A DNA stretch of 64,000 nucleotides from an uncultured Clostridia bacterium (GTDB taxonomy: Bacteria > Bacillota > Clostridia > UBA1381), in the NCBI GenBank assembly GCA_947624485.1, contig CANQKM010000003.1:1-64000 (forward strand), in the 5' to 3' direction. Under the pieces are notes generated by a model. The model was not told where the DNA came from, did no database searches, and saw only the letters and a list, made by a program, of their open reading frames with translations. The number at the start of each line of letters is the position of its first letter. The first letter of the stretch is position 1. Below, one piece after another: positions 9,311-18,316 of the stretch. The translations under genes and the position numbers were made by a program.

Positions 9311-10540
9311 ATGGCTAAGACAAGAAAAGATTCGCGGGGCAGAGCCCTGCTTAAAGGAGAGATGCAGAGAAGCTCAGACAATCGGTATGCGTATTCTTAT
9401 AAGGATCCGCTGGGGCGTAGAAAATATATCTATGCAAGGGATCTCGCGACGCTCAGAGAGAAAGAAAAGCGATTGATGAAGGATCAGCTGGACGGGTTGG
9501 ATATTTACATTGCGGGCAAAGCAACTGTAAATTTTGTATTTGACCGATACATGAGTCTCAAAATAAATCTGAGACAAACTACCAAGAGCAATTATTTGTA
9601 TATGTATGACAGATTTGTTCGAGACACATTCGGTCAGCGAAAAATCGCGGAAATCAAATATTCCGATGTTTTTCAATTTTATCTGTATTTGACGGAGAAA
9701 GTGCAGATTAACACATTGGAAACAGTACATACGCTTCTGCATCCGACATTTCAGCTTGCTGTTCGTGATGAGATTATCCGAAAAAATCCGACGGACGGCA
9801 TTATGGCAGAAATCAAAAAAACAACAAATCAAAAAACCGGTGTGCGTCACGCTTTAACGATTGACCAACAACGTGCATTCATGAATTATATCGCGAATCA
9901 TCCAATATATTTTCATTGGTGTCCGCTGTTTACCGTTCTTCTTGGTACAGGCTGTCGTATCGGCGAAGCGTTGGGTTTGCGGTGGAAGGATTTGGATTTT
10001 GAAAAAGGTGTAATCAGTATTAACCATAGCGTTGTTTATTATCCGGTTGGAGAAAAGCGCACGTCAGTATTACATATTTCTGAGGTAAAAACAGAGACAG
10101 ACGTTCGTACAATTCCTATGTTGGATTCAGTCAGAGACGCATTTGAAATGATTAAGAATGAGCAGAAAGAAACCGGAGCAAACGAAACCGTAATAGATGG
10201 AATGACAGGATTTGTATTCAAAAACCGTTACGGTAATGTTCCGAATCCGCAATCTGTTAATCGGGCAATCAAGAGAATTGTATCGGATTACAACGCAGCT
10301 GAGGAAATAGAAGCGAAAAGAGAACACAGAGAACCATTGCTGTTGCCGGATTTTTCGGCTCATCATCTAAGACATACTTTTTGTACCCGATTGTGTGAGA
10401 ACGAAACAAATCTAAAGATTATCCAGTCCATTATGGGACACAAGGATATTCAGACAACCATGGATATTTACGCCGAGGCAACCGAGGACAAAAAACATGA
10501 GACCTTTGAACGGTTGGCAGCAAAAATGGATATATTTTAA
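9311..10540 (+). CDS. int: Tyrosine site-specific integrase, Tn916 type
   Basis: 409 residues from ATG 9311 with AAGGAGG just upstream. An in-frame start at 9272 lacks an RBS. An N-terminal arm-binding domain (about 1-70, DSRGRALLKGEMQRSSDNRYAYSYKD), a core-binding SAM-like domain (about 75-170) and a catalytic domain follow. The catalytic set is complete: R216 (GCRIGEAL), H351-x-x-R354 (HHLRH), H377 (GHKDIQTT) and nucleophile Y387 (DIYAEA). It should integrate and excise the element. Paired arm-type repeats (TTTACCACTT) lie 240 bases downstream. It is a paralogue of the broken integrase at 19455-20724. Confidence 0.93.
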   Translation: MAKTRKDSRGRALLKGEMQRSSDNRYAYSYKDPLGRRKYIYARDLATLREKEKRLMKDQLDGLDIYIAGKATVNFVFDRYMSLKINLRQTTKSNYLYMYDRFVRDTFGQRKIAEIKYSDVFQFYLYLTEKVQINTLETVHTLLHPTFQLAVRDEIIRKNPTDGIMAEIKKTTNQKTGVRHALTIDQQRAFMNYIANHPIYFHWCPLFTVLLGTGCRIGEALGLRWKDLDFEKGVISINHSVVYYPVGEKRTSVLHISEVKTETDVRTIPMLDSVRDAFEMIKNEQKETGANETVIDGMTGFVFKNRYGNVPNPQSVNRAIKRIVSDYNAAEEIEAKREHREPLLLPDFSAHHLRHTFCTRLCENETNLKIIQSIMGHKDIQTTMDIYAEATEDKKHETFERLAAKMDIF

Positions 10541-10710
10541 GAAGGACTTAATAGGTTCTTCGCTTGACAGCAAAAATTCTCAAAAGACATCAAATTGACA
10601 TCAAATGTGCGGGAACTGTGAGTAGTTACGAATAGATATGAATTATTGAATTTGAACAAAAATACAATAACGACATATCACGAAGAGTTGTGACGCATTC
10701 ACAAAGGTAA

Positions 10711-10755
10711 TCCCGACGATGAAGCCGTTGGGGGAATAAATGGCATAATGGTGCG
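10711..10755. repeat. Element-end repeat, copy 1
   Basis: 45 bases starting TCCCGACGATGAAGCC, matching 20869-20913 with a handful of mostly purine/pyrimidine differences. Each copy lies 145-170 bases after an integrase stop codon. CCCGAC and GTTGGG can pair around a 9-base loop. Confidence 0.7.
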
Positions 10756-10779
10756 AATTTTAAGAAAGTGAAACAGGAA

Positions 10780-10800
10780 TTTACCACTTTTTTACCACTT
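10780..10800. promoter_or_regulatory. Integrase arm-type binding repeats
   Basis: Two copies of TTTACCACTT spaced one helical turn (11 bases). They resemble the DR-2 arm sites bound by the N-terminal domain of Tn916 integrase. A similar pair lies just after the second integrase (20730-20751). Confidence 0.55.
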
Positions 10801-10834
10801 TTGAATTTTCAGAGCCGATAATAATTTGTACAAT

Positions 10835-10870
10835 AGAGATGTTGTTATGGAAGTAATGACATCTCTTTTT
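10835..10870 (+). terminator. Terminator near the element boundary
   Basis: AGAGATGT pairs with ACATCTCT across a 16-base loop, followed by TTTTG. It separates the first integrase from the mobC remnant. Confidence 0.6.
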
Positions 10871-10910
10871 GTATTCATTTTATTCACACTCAAGGAAGGA
10901 GAAAAGGATT

Positions 10911-11236
10911 ATGAGAGAACAACAAATACATCTTAGAGTTTCACAGGAAGAATATGACCTTATACAGCAAAAGATGAAGCAGTGTGCGGATGTATCAATA
11001 TGAGCGCATATATGCGTAAAATGGCAATCGACGGCTTAATCGTAAAGCTTGATATACCGGAAATGAAAGAAATACTGCGTCTGCTTCACTATAACGGCAA
11101 CAACATAAACCAGATTGCGAAGCTGCTGAACGAGAGTGAGGGCATTTATGTTTCAGACATATCGGACATCAAGTACAAGCAGGCGGAAATTTTAAGGCTA
11201 ATCAGAGGTATTTATTTGAAGCTATTGAAACTGTAA
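10911..11236 (+). pseudogene. MobC-like relaxosome accessory protein, frameshifted
   Basis: A good RBS precedes ATG 10911. The first 31 codons (MREQQIHLRVSQEEYDLIQQ and on) match the ribbon-helix-helix start of mobilization proteins. A stop follows at 11001-11003. The family sequence resumes in another frame (SAYMRKMAIDGLIVKLDIPE, then NNINQIAKLLNE), the hallmark of the MobC family, and runs to 11236. One base appears lost near 10995-11000. The gene would once have assisted a relaxase that is no longer nearby, so it looks like the left remnant of the second element. Confidence 0.8.
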
Positions 11237-11238
11237 AT

Positions 11239-11257
11239 GGGAGGCATTGTGCCTCCC
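11239..11257. terminator. Hairpin between mobC remnant and DUF4209 gene
   Basis: GGGAGGC pairs with GCCTCCC around ATTGT, followed by a T-rich stretch on the plus strand. Confidence 0.55.
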
Positions 11258-11304
11258 TTATTTCTTTATCAAACCTTTGACAATAGCTGATATATTTCTC
11301 AAAA

Positions 11305-13113
11305 CTACAAGTCAACAATACCCGCTTCCGGATATATATATGATTTAAGTGTAGGATTACCGGCAAGTATTTCATGGCATTTTCTTGAAGAGAAAACCAA
11401 TAGTTTTATAACAGCACAAATAAAATATATGCTCGCACCGCTATTGGCGTCTTGCGGGTCAATAAGACCGTGCGCTATTCTGTTTCTTATATTTGCGCCG
11501 GCTTGTTCATTAAGCATTCCCTTAAAGAAAAATAAAATATCATTATCATAGCATTCCAGTAATTCAGGCAAATCAAAAATAGAGGAAAGCACCTTTTCTT
11601 TGGAAGTTCCGTCTGATTCCAAAGTAGACGTAAGTCCTCCGACTCCATTGGCAATATTTCTGAAAATATTTTCGGTCTGCGGAGCTAAAATATGTAATGC
11701 TTCATAGTAATTGCCATTCAGCGCCATGCGAATTGCCGAAATAAATATATTTTCTCTATCGTGAGGCACAATAAAATTGTCATGTACAATAAATTCTAGG
11801 CTTTGGTTGTTTACATCAAAATGTTCCCTTATATACGACAGGGCAAAATCAAGACAAATGTCGCCTGTTATATTTTGATATTCATACATTTTACGATTTA
11901 TATGCATATCCAATATTGTTTCATCTTTTTCCGGATCTGATATGTCCAGCGGAGGCAATTCAAAGATTGTTTGTCCCGAAGAGTTGATAAAACTTCTGGA
12001 GCATAGATTTGTGAATATATGAGATTTTAAATCCTTCAAAACTTTCTTTTTAAAATCATCCTTTTTACAAAACGATACTATCTGCGTCAATCTGATAATA
12101 CATTCCTCAAATGACAGATCATCCATATTTTGAGAAATATTTGCTATTATCTTACTCGCATCAAAAGATGTGGTATGCGTATGCATTGCCTTTAGCTTAT
12201 CTTTCTGAATATCTAATAATCTGCGATGTGTTTTTTCTGCTTTGTGTGACTCTCCGTTATTTCTGTACAACAGGATCGCCTTTGTGAAAAATTTTTCTGC
12301 CAGAAACAAGTCGTTCTTCCCATTTTTTAGTAAGTTTTCTGCATAATCAACAAAGTATTCCGCCATATCAATATTTGTCTGAGTGGCTGAAACGTTATCT
12401 TTCTGTTCGTTAAAGCATGCAGCTTTTAAAGAATATGCATCTTCTACTTGGTTAGGATTATTTTTATTATGTAAAATTATTTTATCCGTTATATCTATTA
12501 TTTTATTTATATCTATAATAGTTTTAATGTTATCGTATTTTTGGTTCAATATTATTTCAATAAAGGATATAGATAAAAAGCCTGTATCGGTTCCATTTAA
12601 GTTAACTATAATGTCATACAGCGTTTTACAACAACTATTGTATAAATCGTTTTGCTTGGTTTGTGCAGATATACAAATTGCCCGGTTTATCATATCCCGC
12701 GCTTCAACCCAATTATCATCACTGAATATCAGATTAAATAAATTCAAATAAGCATCCGCTGCTATTTGAGCATATTCGTAATGTTTTTTCTGTGTCCACA
12801 AAATATCAGATACTCTGGCTTTTAATTTTAACGGCAAATTCTTAAAATCTAATGAGGTTAATACTGCATAATCACTTTCCTTTATATCCTCTACTGAATA
12901 GGATCGCATTCCGTCACATATTATTGCCGGATAAAACCGTACATCCTTATCGGTTGTTTCCATTCGGATAGACGAAATATTTTTCATCAAAGCAAATACT
13001 TCTTTATCTGCCGTGCTATCTAACTCTTGACAGCTTTCGTCTGAGAATAAAGATGCACCCAAACGAGATTTATCATCCAAAACTATTTTATTCAGCATAT
13101 CATAAATATTCAA
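11305..13113 (-). CDS. DUF4209-type protein with HEPN-like C-terminus
   Basis: About 602 residues from a TTG at 13113. GGAGGT (13121-13126) lies 7 bases upstream, whereas the longer reading frame to 13185 has no RBS. The protein is largely helical, with tetratricopeptide-like stretches at about 130-320. The C-terminus holds ANIRNRIAHGL, the R-N-x3-H pattern of DUF4209 and HEPN-like nuclease domains. HEPN proteins are often RNases in toxin or defence systems, so a protective or addiction role on this element is possible but unproven. It is transcribed away from the two XRE genes upstream, in the same direction as they are. No membrane segments. Confidence 0.75.
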   Translation of the reverse strand: MNIYDMLNKIVLDDKSRLGASLFSDESCQELDSTADKEVFALMKNISSIRMETTDKDVRFYPAIICDGMRSYSVEDIKESDYAVLTSLDFKNLPLKLKARVSDILWTQKKHYEYAQIAADAYLNLFNLIFSDDNWVEARDMINRAICISAQTKQNDLYNSCCKTLYDIIVNLNGTDTGFLSISFIEIILNQKYDNIKTIIDINKIIDITDKIILHNKNNPNQVEDAYSLKAACFNEQKDNVSATQTNIDMAEYFVDYAENLLKNGKNDLFLAEKFFTKAILLYRNNGESHKAEKTHRRLLDIQKDKLKAMHTHTTSFDASKIIANISQNMDDLSFEECIIRLTQIVSFCKKDDFKKKVLKDLKSHIFTNLCSRSFINSSGQTIFELPPLDISDPEKDETILDMHINRKMYEYQNITGDICLDFALSYIREHFDVNNQSLEFIVHDNFIVPHDRENIFISAIRMALNGNYYEALHILAPQTENIFRNIANGVGGLTSTLESDGTSKEKVLSSIFDLPELLECYDNDILFFFKGMLNEQAGANIRNRIAHGLIDPQDANSGASIYFICAVIKLLVFSSRKCHEILAGNPTLKSYIYPEAGIVDL

Positions 13114-13226
13114 GGTTTTTACCTCCGTGGAATTGGTAAAGTTATAATTGCATAAATACCTCAGCATTGCGGTTTGTTGTTTCACTACTTTGTATATAAT
13201 CAGTTAAACATAGTAAAGGAGAATTG

Positions 13227-13532
13227 TCAAGATTTTTCGTTTAATTTTATAAATTCATTTACGGTATTGGAAATAATGGCAATTTGTTCATCCGTCAGCT
13301 TTTCGACGTTAATAGTTTTTTGCCTGTCAAGATTAAGAAGATAGTCTGTACTAACGCCAAATTCGGTTGAAATTTTTATAAGCATATCAAGACTGGGCAG
13401 GCGTAGATCCTGCTCGTAGCTTGAAATAAGGCTTTTTGTAACCGACAACTTGTCAGCCAACGCTTGCTGACTGTAATTTTTGCTTTGCCGCAGCTTTTTT
13501 AGTTTCACGGAAAAATCATTCATCAATGGCAT
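13227..13532 (-). CDS. XRE-family regulator, short
   Basis: 101 residues. The helix-turn-helix spans residues about 8-62 (LRQSKNYSQQALADKLSVTKSLISSYEQ). Start 13532 is chosen because AGGAGT lies 7 bases upstream. The gene sits between the DUF4209 gene and a second XRE gene, all on the minus strand. It is a candidate regulator of the cargo genes on either side. Confidence 0.85.
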   Translation of the reverse strand: MPLMNDFSVKLKKLRQSKNYSQQALADKLSVTKSLISSYEQDLRLPSLDMLIKISTEFGVSTDYLLNLDRQKTINVEKLTDEQIAIISNTVNEFIKLNEKS

Positions 13533-13624
13533 TTGTAACACTCCTATCATACTTATAGTGTACCCTATTAGTAAACCATAAGTAGTATCTGTTTTAGTTG
13601 ATATGGGATTCCTACGGAATAATT

Positions 13625-13981
13625 CTAAAAATTTTTATTTTTGTCATATTGTTCTCGAAGCTGCAGCAGGTCTACATAATCTCTTACAGCGGCTATTGAC
13701 GTATCATTTAACTCCGAAATATCATTAATCAGTTTTTTCATAGGTGTATCCGGATTTGCATTTTGCATAGCAGTGGAGAAATCGGTAATTCCAAGTAAAT
13801 AGTCGGCTGATATGTTATAAAATTTTGCAAGCGTAATTAAATGGCGGACAGGCAGCTCATTTTGACCCGTTTCATATTTTGAATAATATTGTTGAGATAC
13901 AGACAATACTTTTGCTATATCCGACTGTTTTAAATCGTGATCCTCCCGCAATTCGCGCATGATTTGTGCAGTATTTTTCAC
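13625..13981 (-). CDS. XRE-family regulator divergent from the lipid operon
   Basis: 118 residues from GTG 13981, with GAGGT correctly spaced. The alternative GTG at 13990 overlaps the RBS. The helix-turn-helix is at about residues 8-60 (LREDHDLKQSDIAKVLSVSQQYYSKYETG). It is separated from the start of the lipid operon by 130 bases that hold a near-perfect promoter, so it is the most likely regulator of that operon and of itself. Confidence 0.85.
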   Translation of the reverse strand: MKNTAQIMRELREDHDLKQSDIAKVLSVSQQYYSKYETGQNELPVRHLITLAKFYNISADYLLGITDFSTAMQNANPDTPMKKLINDISELNDTSIAAVRDYVDLLQLREQYDKNKNF

Positions 13982-14035
13982 ATTGTACACCTCAATTCTT
14001 ATGTATAAAATATATCACACATCAAATATATAGTA

Positions 14036-14064
14036 TTGACAAATAACAATATAATATGTATAAT
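14036..14064 (+). promoter_or_regulatory. Consensus sigma-A promoter of the lipid operon
   Basis: TTGACA (14036-14041), 17-base AT-rich spacer, TATAAT (14059-14064). Both hexamers are perfect. It lies 47 bases before the ligase start. Such a strong promoter next to an XRE gene suggests it is normally repressed. Confidence 0.8.
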
Positions 14065-14111
14065 TAAGATACTACAACTAATATTATGTACGACTGGAAA
14101 GAGGGGTCAAT

Positions 14112-15923
14112 ATGTCAAACGAAATCTTAACCGGCTATCCGTCGATAGACAAGCCGTGGCTGAAGTATTACAAATCAGGAGCAGAGGTTATGGCAAAAAA
14201 TATCCCTCTTAATAAAACTGTTTGGGATGTTATTGAGAGTAAATTGAAAGAACAGGGTGATGCTGTTCCGGCGATTGAATATTTTGGACGTAAAATTTCA
14301 CGCTCGAAATTTATCAAACAGGTTTATACATGGGCTAAAGTATTTAAACAAATAGGCGTTCACGAGGACGAGGTAGTATGCGTTTACAGCCCATGGTTTC
14401 CGGAAATTGCATATATTTTGTTAGCTCTTAACATGATTGGCGCGGTTTCGTATTGCCTTAAACTTGCCATATCCAAAGAAGCATTGAAGGACGAAACGGC
14501 AAAGTCCCGTTTTGCCGTTGTGTTTGACGGTATGTGGAAAAACGTCAAACCTGTATTCGAGGGCGACAGATTTGAAAAAATATTTATAGTTTCACCGTCG
14601 CACTCTATGAGTTTCCCTCAGAAACAGCTTGTTTCTTTAGCAGGCAAAAAATCGTCGCCGCATTTTCCAAGAACTTCAAAATACATATTTGCAGATAAAG
14701 CGATAAAAAGATTTTCGGATTATTCGGGAAATTTAAGAGCACAATTCAAGCCAAACCGCGCGGCGTTTATTACATCTTCCAGCGGCACCACAATAGACGG
14801 AGTTGTAAAAGGCATTATGACGACAAATGAAGCCGCCATCGCTCAGTGTCTGATTGCCGAAGCTGCGGAAAATCGCTATTATCCGGGACGGACGACCTTG
14901 ACAAATCTGCCGCCTACCGCATCGACCGCTTTATGCTGTCTTTACCTTTACCCGTTGTACTTTAATATGACTATGATAATAGAACCGCGAATGAATGAAG
15001 ATGTATTCTTTAATCAAGTAATCAAATATAAACCCAATGTTGTCATAATTACGGGTGCATTATGGACAAAGTTTTTTAAAGAAACAGAAAAAACAATAAA
15101 AAGTGGGAATACACCAAATCTTAGTTTTTTTGACATGGCAATTATAGGCGGAGAAGGAGTAAATCCGGAGGATTTGGCGTGGATAAATAAATTGATGAAA
15201 CAATGCGGTTCAGAATATCCGATGTTTCACGGATATGGTCTGTCAGAAGAATTCTCGGTAATCTCTGTCGACAAGGCGAACGCCTTTAATGATATTAATT
15301 TTGAAAAAGATGTTGTTGACGTGGGAGTCCCCTATCCGGGTATAACTGTAGGAATTTTTGATGAGTACGGCAATGAGCTTGGATATAACCAACGAGGTGA
15401 ATTGTGCATAAAATCCAATACAGCAATGAAAGGTTATTTTGAAAAGCCTGAACTGACTGAAAAAGCGTTTAGGAACGGCTGGCTGCGAACAGGTGATCTG
15501 TTTGAAATTGACGAAAACGGATTTTTATACTGTTACGGACGGTTGTCCGACAAATTGACATTGCCGGGAAACGAAACGCTGTATCTTTTTGATATAGCAA
15601 ATGAACTCTGCAAAGATCCAAATGTAAAATATGCAATGGTGAACTGCATGGGTATAAAAGACGGCGTATATCTGCTTGCGGCTCATCTTGTTTTGCATGA
15701 TGCCGATAAGGAAACTGAAAATATAATCAAAATATTAGATAAAAAAATAATCGAATTTTTACCTGCCGGTGTATCTATTGCGGGTTATAAAGTACACGCT
15801 TGCGGATTTCGTGTTTCTCCGACAACTGCAAAAAAAGATAGAAATTACTATGCACAACAGTTAAGCGGTTATGTTAAACCTACGGAAACCGGACTTGCGA
15901 AGGTGGATTTTAACGAATTATAA
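14112..15923 (+). CDS. AMP-dependent acyl ligase (acyl-CoA synthetase-like)
   Basis: 603 residues, ANL superfamily. The phosphate loop is T221-S-S-S-G-T-T. YGLSEEF lies near residue 374 (aromatic-G-x-[ST]-E motif) and RTGDLFEID near 459, followed by the hinge YCYGRLSDK. The C-terminal catalytic lysine is probably in PTTAKKDRNYY. It would adenylate a carboxylic acid, probably fatty, and pass it to CoA or a carrier. No carrier-protein gene is adjacent. First gene of a four-gene operon with hydrolase, phospholipase C-like and acyltransferase genes, which points to lipid remodelling and not to peptide synthesis. Substrate unknown. Confidence 0.88.
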   Translation: MSNEILTGYPSIDKPWLKYYKSGAEVMAKNIPLNKTVWDVIESKLKEQGDAVPAIEYFGRKISRSKFIKQVYTWAKVFKQIGVHEDEVVCVYSPWFPEIAYILLALNMIGAVSYCLKLAISKEALKDETAKSRFAVVFDGMWKNVKPVFEGDRFEKIFIVSPSHSMSFPQKQLVSLAGKKSSPHFPRTSKYIFADKAIKRFSDYSGNLRAQFKPNRAAFITSSSGTTIDGVVKGIMTTNEAAIAQCLIAEAAENRYYPGRTTLTNLPPTASTALCCLYLYPLYFNMTMIIEPRMNEDVFFNQVIKYKPNVVIITGALWTKFFKETEKTIKSGNTPNLSFFDMAIIGGEGVNPEDLAWINKLMKQCGSEYPMFHGYGLSEEFSVISVDKANAFNDINFEKDVVDVGVPYPGITVGIFDEYGNELGYNQRGELCIKSNTAMKGYFEKPELTEKAFRNGWLRTGDLFEIDENGFLYCYGRLSDKLTLPGNETLYLFDIANELCKDPNVKYAMVNCMGIKDGVYLLAAHLVLHDADKETENIIKILDKKIIEFLPAGVSIAGYKVHACGFRVSPTTAKKDRNYYAQQLSGYVKPTETGLAKVDFNEL

Positions 15924-15955
15924 ACTATCAGTATATCAACAATCGGAGATGTCAA

Positions 15956-16564
15956 ATGAAGGAGAATACAACCAAGAAAATATATATCGTATTAAGCAAT
16001 AACCATACATCAGTCGGCAGAATAGTATGTTTGCGTCAAAAGCTGCAATTCGGGAGGAAAGACATAGGAGCGCGGTATTCACACGCATCATTATCATTGG
16101 ATGCAACGCTTCAAAATATGTTATCATTTGCCCGAAAAAGAATACATAACCCGTTTGTGGCGGGACTGGTACAAGAAAGCATTACATCGGGACTGTTCGC
16201 GTTAAAACCTACACAAAGCCGTATTGCCGTTATTTGTCTTGATGTTTCAAGCGAGCAATACGATAAGCTGGCAGCGCGAATGAGTGAGTATTGGAATAAA
16301 AGAAGTGAGTATAAATACAATACGCATGTGCTGATACGTATTTTGCTGCACGGACGCGATAAACAGCGTTATGAGGATAAAAAGTCGTTTTTTTGCTCAC
16401 AGTGGGTTGAGGACATTTTACGTGAGTGCGGAATTGATATTTTTGCCGATGAAGAATTATACACGGTAAGTCCGGCAGACTTTTACCACAAACTGTCGGA
16501 TTACATTGTTTATGAAGGATTGACAAAGGAGTATTCAGGCGATGCCCGGACCGAAAACACATGA
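15956..16564 (+). CDS. YiiX/YebB-like permuted papain-fold (NlpC/P60 superfamily) protein
   Basis: 202 residues. A histidine motif YSHASLSL near residue 42 comes before the cysteine motif FFCSQWVEDIL near residue 145. This His-before-Cys order is that of circularly permuted NlpC/P60 proteins, a group that includes lipid acyltransferases and amidases of the LRAT type. No signal peptide, so probably cytoplasmic. The 3' end overlaps the next gene by 23 bases. Given its neighbours, an action on an acyl-lipid or lipid-linked thioester is plausible, but a cell-wall amidase is not excluded. Confidence 0.72.
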   Translation: MKENTTKKIYIVLSNNHTSVGRIVCLRQKLQFGRKDIGARYSHASLSLDATLQNMLSFARKRIHNPFVAGLVQESITSGLFALKPTQSRIAVICLDVSSEQYDKLAARMSEYWNKRSEYKYNTHVLIRILLHGRDKQRYEDKKSFFCSQWVEDILRECGIDIFADEELYTVSPADFYHKLSDYIVYEGLTKEYSGDARTENT

Positions 16565-17510
16565 TATATTTTATAAGCAGCTAAAGCCGCTTATTAACAA
16601 ATCGGTTTTCGATATGCTGCCGCATTATGATGATTACAGCGTTTTCGCGCAAGGACATGATTTGCTGATTTATTATGATTTTTATAAAATATTCAGCACA
16701 AAACGTCTTGAAAGCAATCTACAGTATTCGGATAAATTGCAAGAATTTTATTTTCCCGAATTTGTGTATAATTACATGAAGTATACGCAGGAAAGCAATA
16801 ATAATCAGAACGAACAAGTCAGGCTGTTCCTTTACGGATATATCGGTCATCATATTCTGGACGCATACACGCATCCGCTGATAATTTATTTTTCCGGCGA
16901 CCATATGCGTGACAAGCACAATTCGACATGGCGTCATGGGATAATGGAAAATTTGCTTGACGTACACCTTATGAAAGCTGCGGAAAATAAAAATCCGAGA
17001 AATTATCCCACACATAAGGATTTTTCGATAGACGAAAAGAATTTGTCACCGGAATTAAAAGCGGTTTTGGATGCAAGCCTAAGGGAAACCTACGGATTTC
17101 AAAACAGCGGTGAAATCTTTTGTAAGGCTATGAGACAGATCAAGCTGTTTGTGCGGATTTTCAAATACGATCCGACAGGGGCAAAGCGTGTTGTATTTGA
17201 CATATTAGATCCGTTTTTGAAAGGAACAGCGGCGTTTTCGTATAATCGCAATGATACAGATGTGCAGCTGCTTTTAAATGACCGTCATGAAATATGGAAA
17301 AATCCGATGAACGGCGTGACTTCCAACAAGTCGTTTACGGAACTGTACGAGGACGCATTAAAGGTAACCGCAGATATAATAAACAATCTGGATTATGTTT
17401 GGCGGTGCGGCACGGTAGAATGGGAATTTATTAAATCTATTATTCCCAATATCGCGTCAACACATGGACTGGAATGTGGACAGCGGCTTGAAATAAATTA
17501 TAAGAAATAA
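16542..17510 (+). CDS. Zinc-dependent phospholipase C family protein
   Basis: 322 residues. Ligands of the family's zinc site are visible in order: H7 in MPGPKTHDIF, GHD near residue 33, GHHILDAYTHP near residues 105-115 and WRHGIMENLLDVHL near 130. The family includes phospholipases C and S1/P1-like folds that cleave phosphodiesters. It lacks a signal peptide, unlike secreted toxins of the family, so a cytoplasmic substrate or membrane inner leaflet is likely. It overlaps the upstream gene by 23 bases and is followed after 20 bases by the acyltransferase, consistent with cotranslation. Confidence 0.82.
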   Translation: MPGPKTHDIFYKQLKPLINKSVFDMLPHYDDYSVFAQGHDLLIYYDFYKIFSTKRLESNLQYSDKLQEFYFPEFVYNYMKYTQESNNNQNEQVRLFLYGYIGHHILDAYTHPLIIYFSGDHMRDKHNSTWRHGIMENLLDVHLMKAAENKNPRNYPTHKDFSIDEKNLSPELKAVLDASLRETYGFQNSGEIFCKAMRQIKLFVRIFKYDPTGAKRVVFDILDPFLKGTAAFSYNRNDTDVQLLLNDRHEIWKNPMNGVTSNKSFTELYEDALKVTADIINNLDYVWRCGTVEWEFIKSIIPNIASTHGLECGQRLEINYKK

Positions 17511-17530
17511 CAGTAATGGAGGTGAAAGAT

Positions 17531-18316
17531 GTGTTTTTCTCAAGCATAGCTGTAATTTCTGCATTGGCGGCAGCGGCAGCTTACATAATATCACATTCGG
17601 TAATTCTTATTCCGATAACCTTTGCGGCTTCGTTTGTCGTGTTGATTTTTCTATGGGCTGTCGTCGGGGCGGTTGTTTCGCTTTTTGTTGACATAAACAA
17701 AGAATGTAAAAAAAGCGAATGGATTTTTCGGTTTTACGCTTACTGTATTATTGATGCGGTAACACATTTGCTCCACATAAAACTCCATGTATCGGGACAA
17801 GCATCTTTACCCGACAGAAATTTTTTACTTGTCGGAAATCATCGGTCAGCGATTGATCCTATTCTTGAAATGGGGGTTTTAAGGAAATACAATCTCGGTT
17901 TTGTCGCGAAGAAGGAGCTTTTTGATATTCCGGTGATAGGTAAAATTATGCACAAGCGTTTTTGCCTTTCGCTAGACCGCGAAAATCCGCGAAGTGAATT
18001 GCAGACTGTTATAGACGCAATAAGTGTCATTAAAGGCGGCGCGGCTTCGATAGGAATTTACCCTGAAGGTACACGCAATAAAGGGAAGGAATTGCTGCCG
18101 TTTAAGGTCGGCGCGTTTAAGATTGCACAAAAAGCCGGCTGCCCGATTGTAATTGCGGTAATAAGGAATTCCGATTTGGTGCGGAAAAATACTCCGTTCA
18201 GGCGAACAGACGTATATCTTGATTTTGTGAAAGTGTTGGACAGCGAGTATGTAAAAGAGCATAAATGCGGGCAGATAAGCGATGTTGTTAAAGATGTCAT
18301 GGAAAAGGCTTTGTAA
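17531..18316 (+). CDS. 1-acyl-glycerol-3-phosphate acyltransferase-like protein (PlsC family)
   Basis: 261 residues from GTG 17531. GGAGGTG precedes it with 6-base spacing, and the ATG at 17516 overlaps that RBS. Two N-terminal membrane segments (residues about 3-50) are followed by the acyltransferase motifs NHRSAIDP (HX4D) near residue 100, and YPEGTRNKG near 181. It transfers an acyl chain to a lysophospholipid or related acceptor at the membrane. Last gene of the operon that begins with an acyl ligase, so activation, hydrolysis and re-acylation functions sit together. Confidence 0.88.
   Translation: MFFSSIAVISALAAAAAYIISHSVILIPITFAASFVVLIFLWAVVGAVVSLFVDINKECKKSEWIFRFYAYCIIDAVTHLLHIKLHVSGQASLPDRNFLLVGNHRSAIDPILEMGVLRKYNLGFVAKKELFDIPVIGKIMHKRFCLSLDRENPRSELQTVIDAISVIKGGAASIGIYPEGTRNKGKELLPFKVGAFKIAQKAGCPIVIAVIRNSDLVRKNTPFRRTDVYLDFVKVLDSEYVKEHKCGQISDVVKDVMEKAL

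Noticed and set aside
10711-10755. The 45-base block as the exact attachment core
   Set aside because: It is imperfectly repeated and lies inside both elements, before or between arm sites. An att core should be identical and at the edge.
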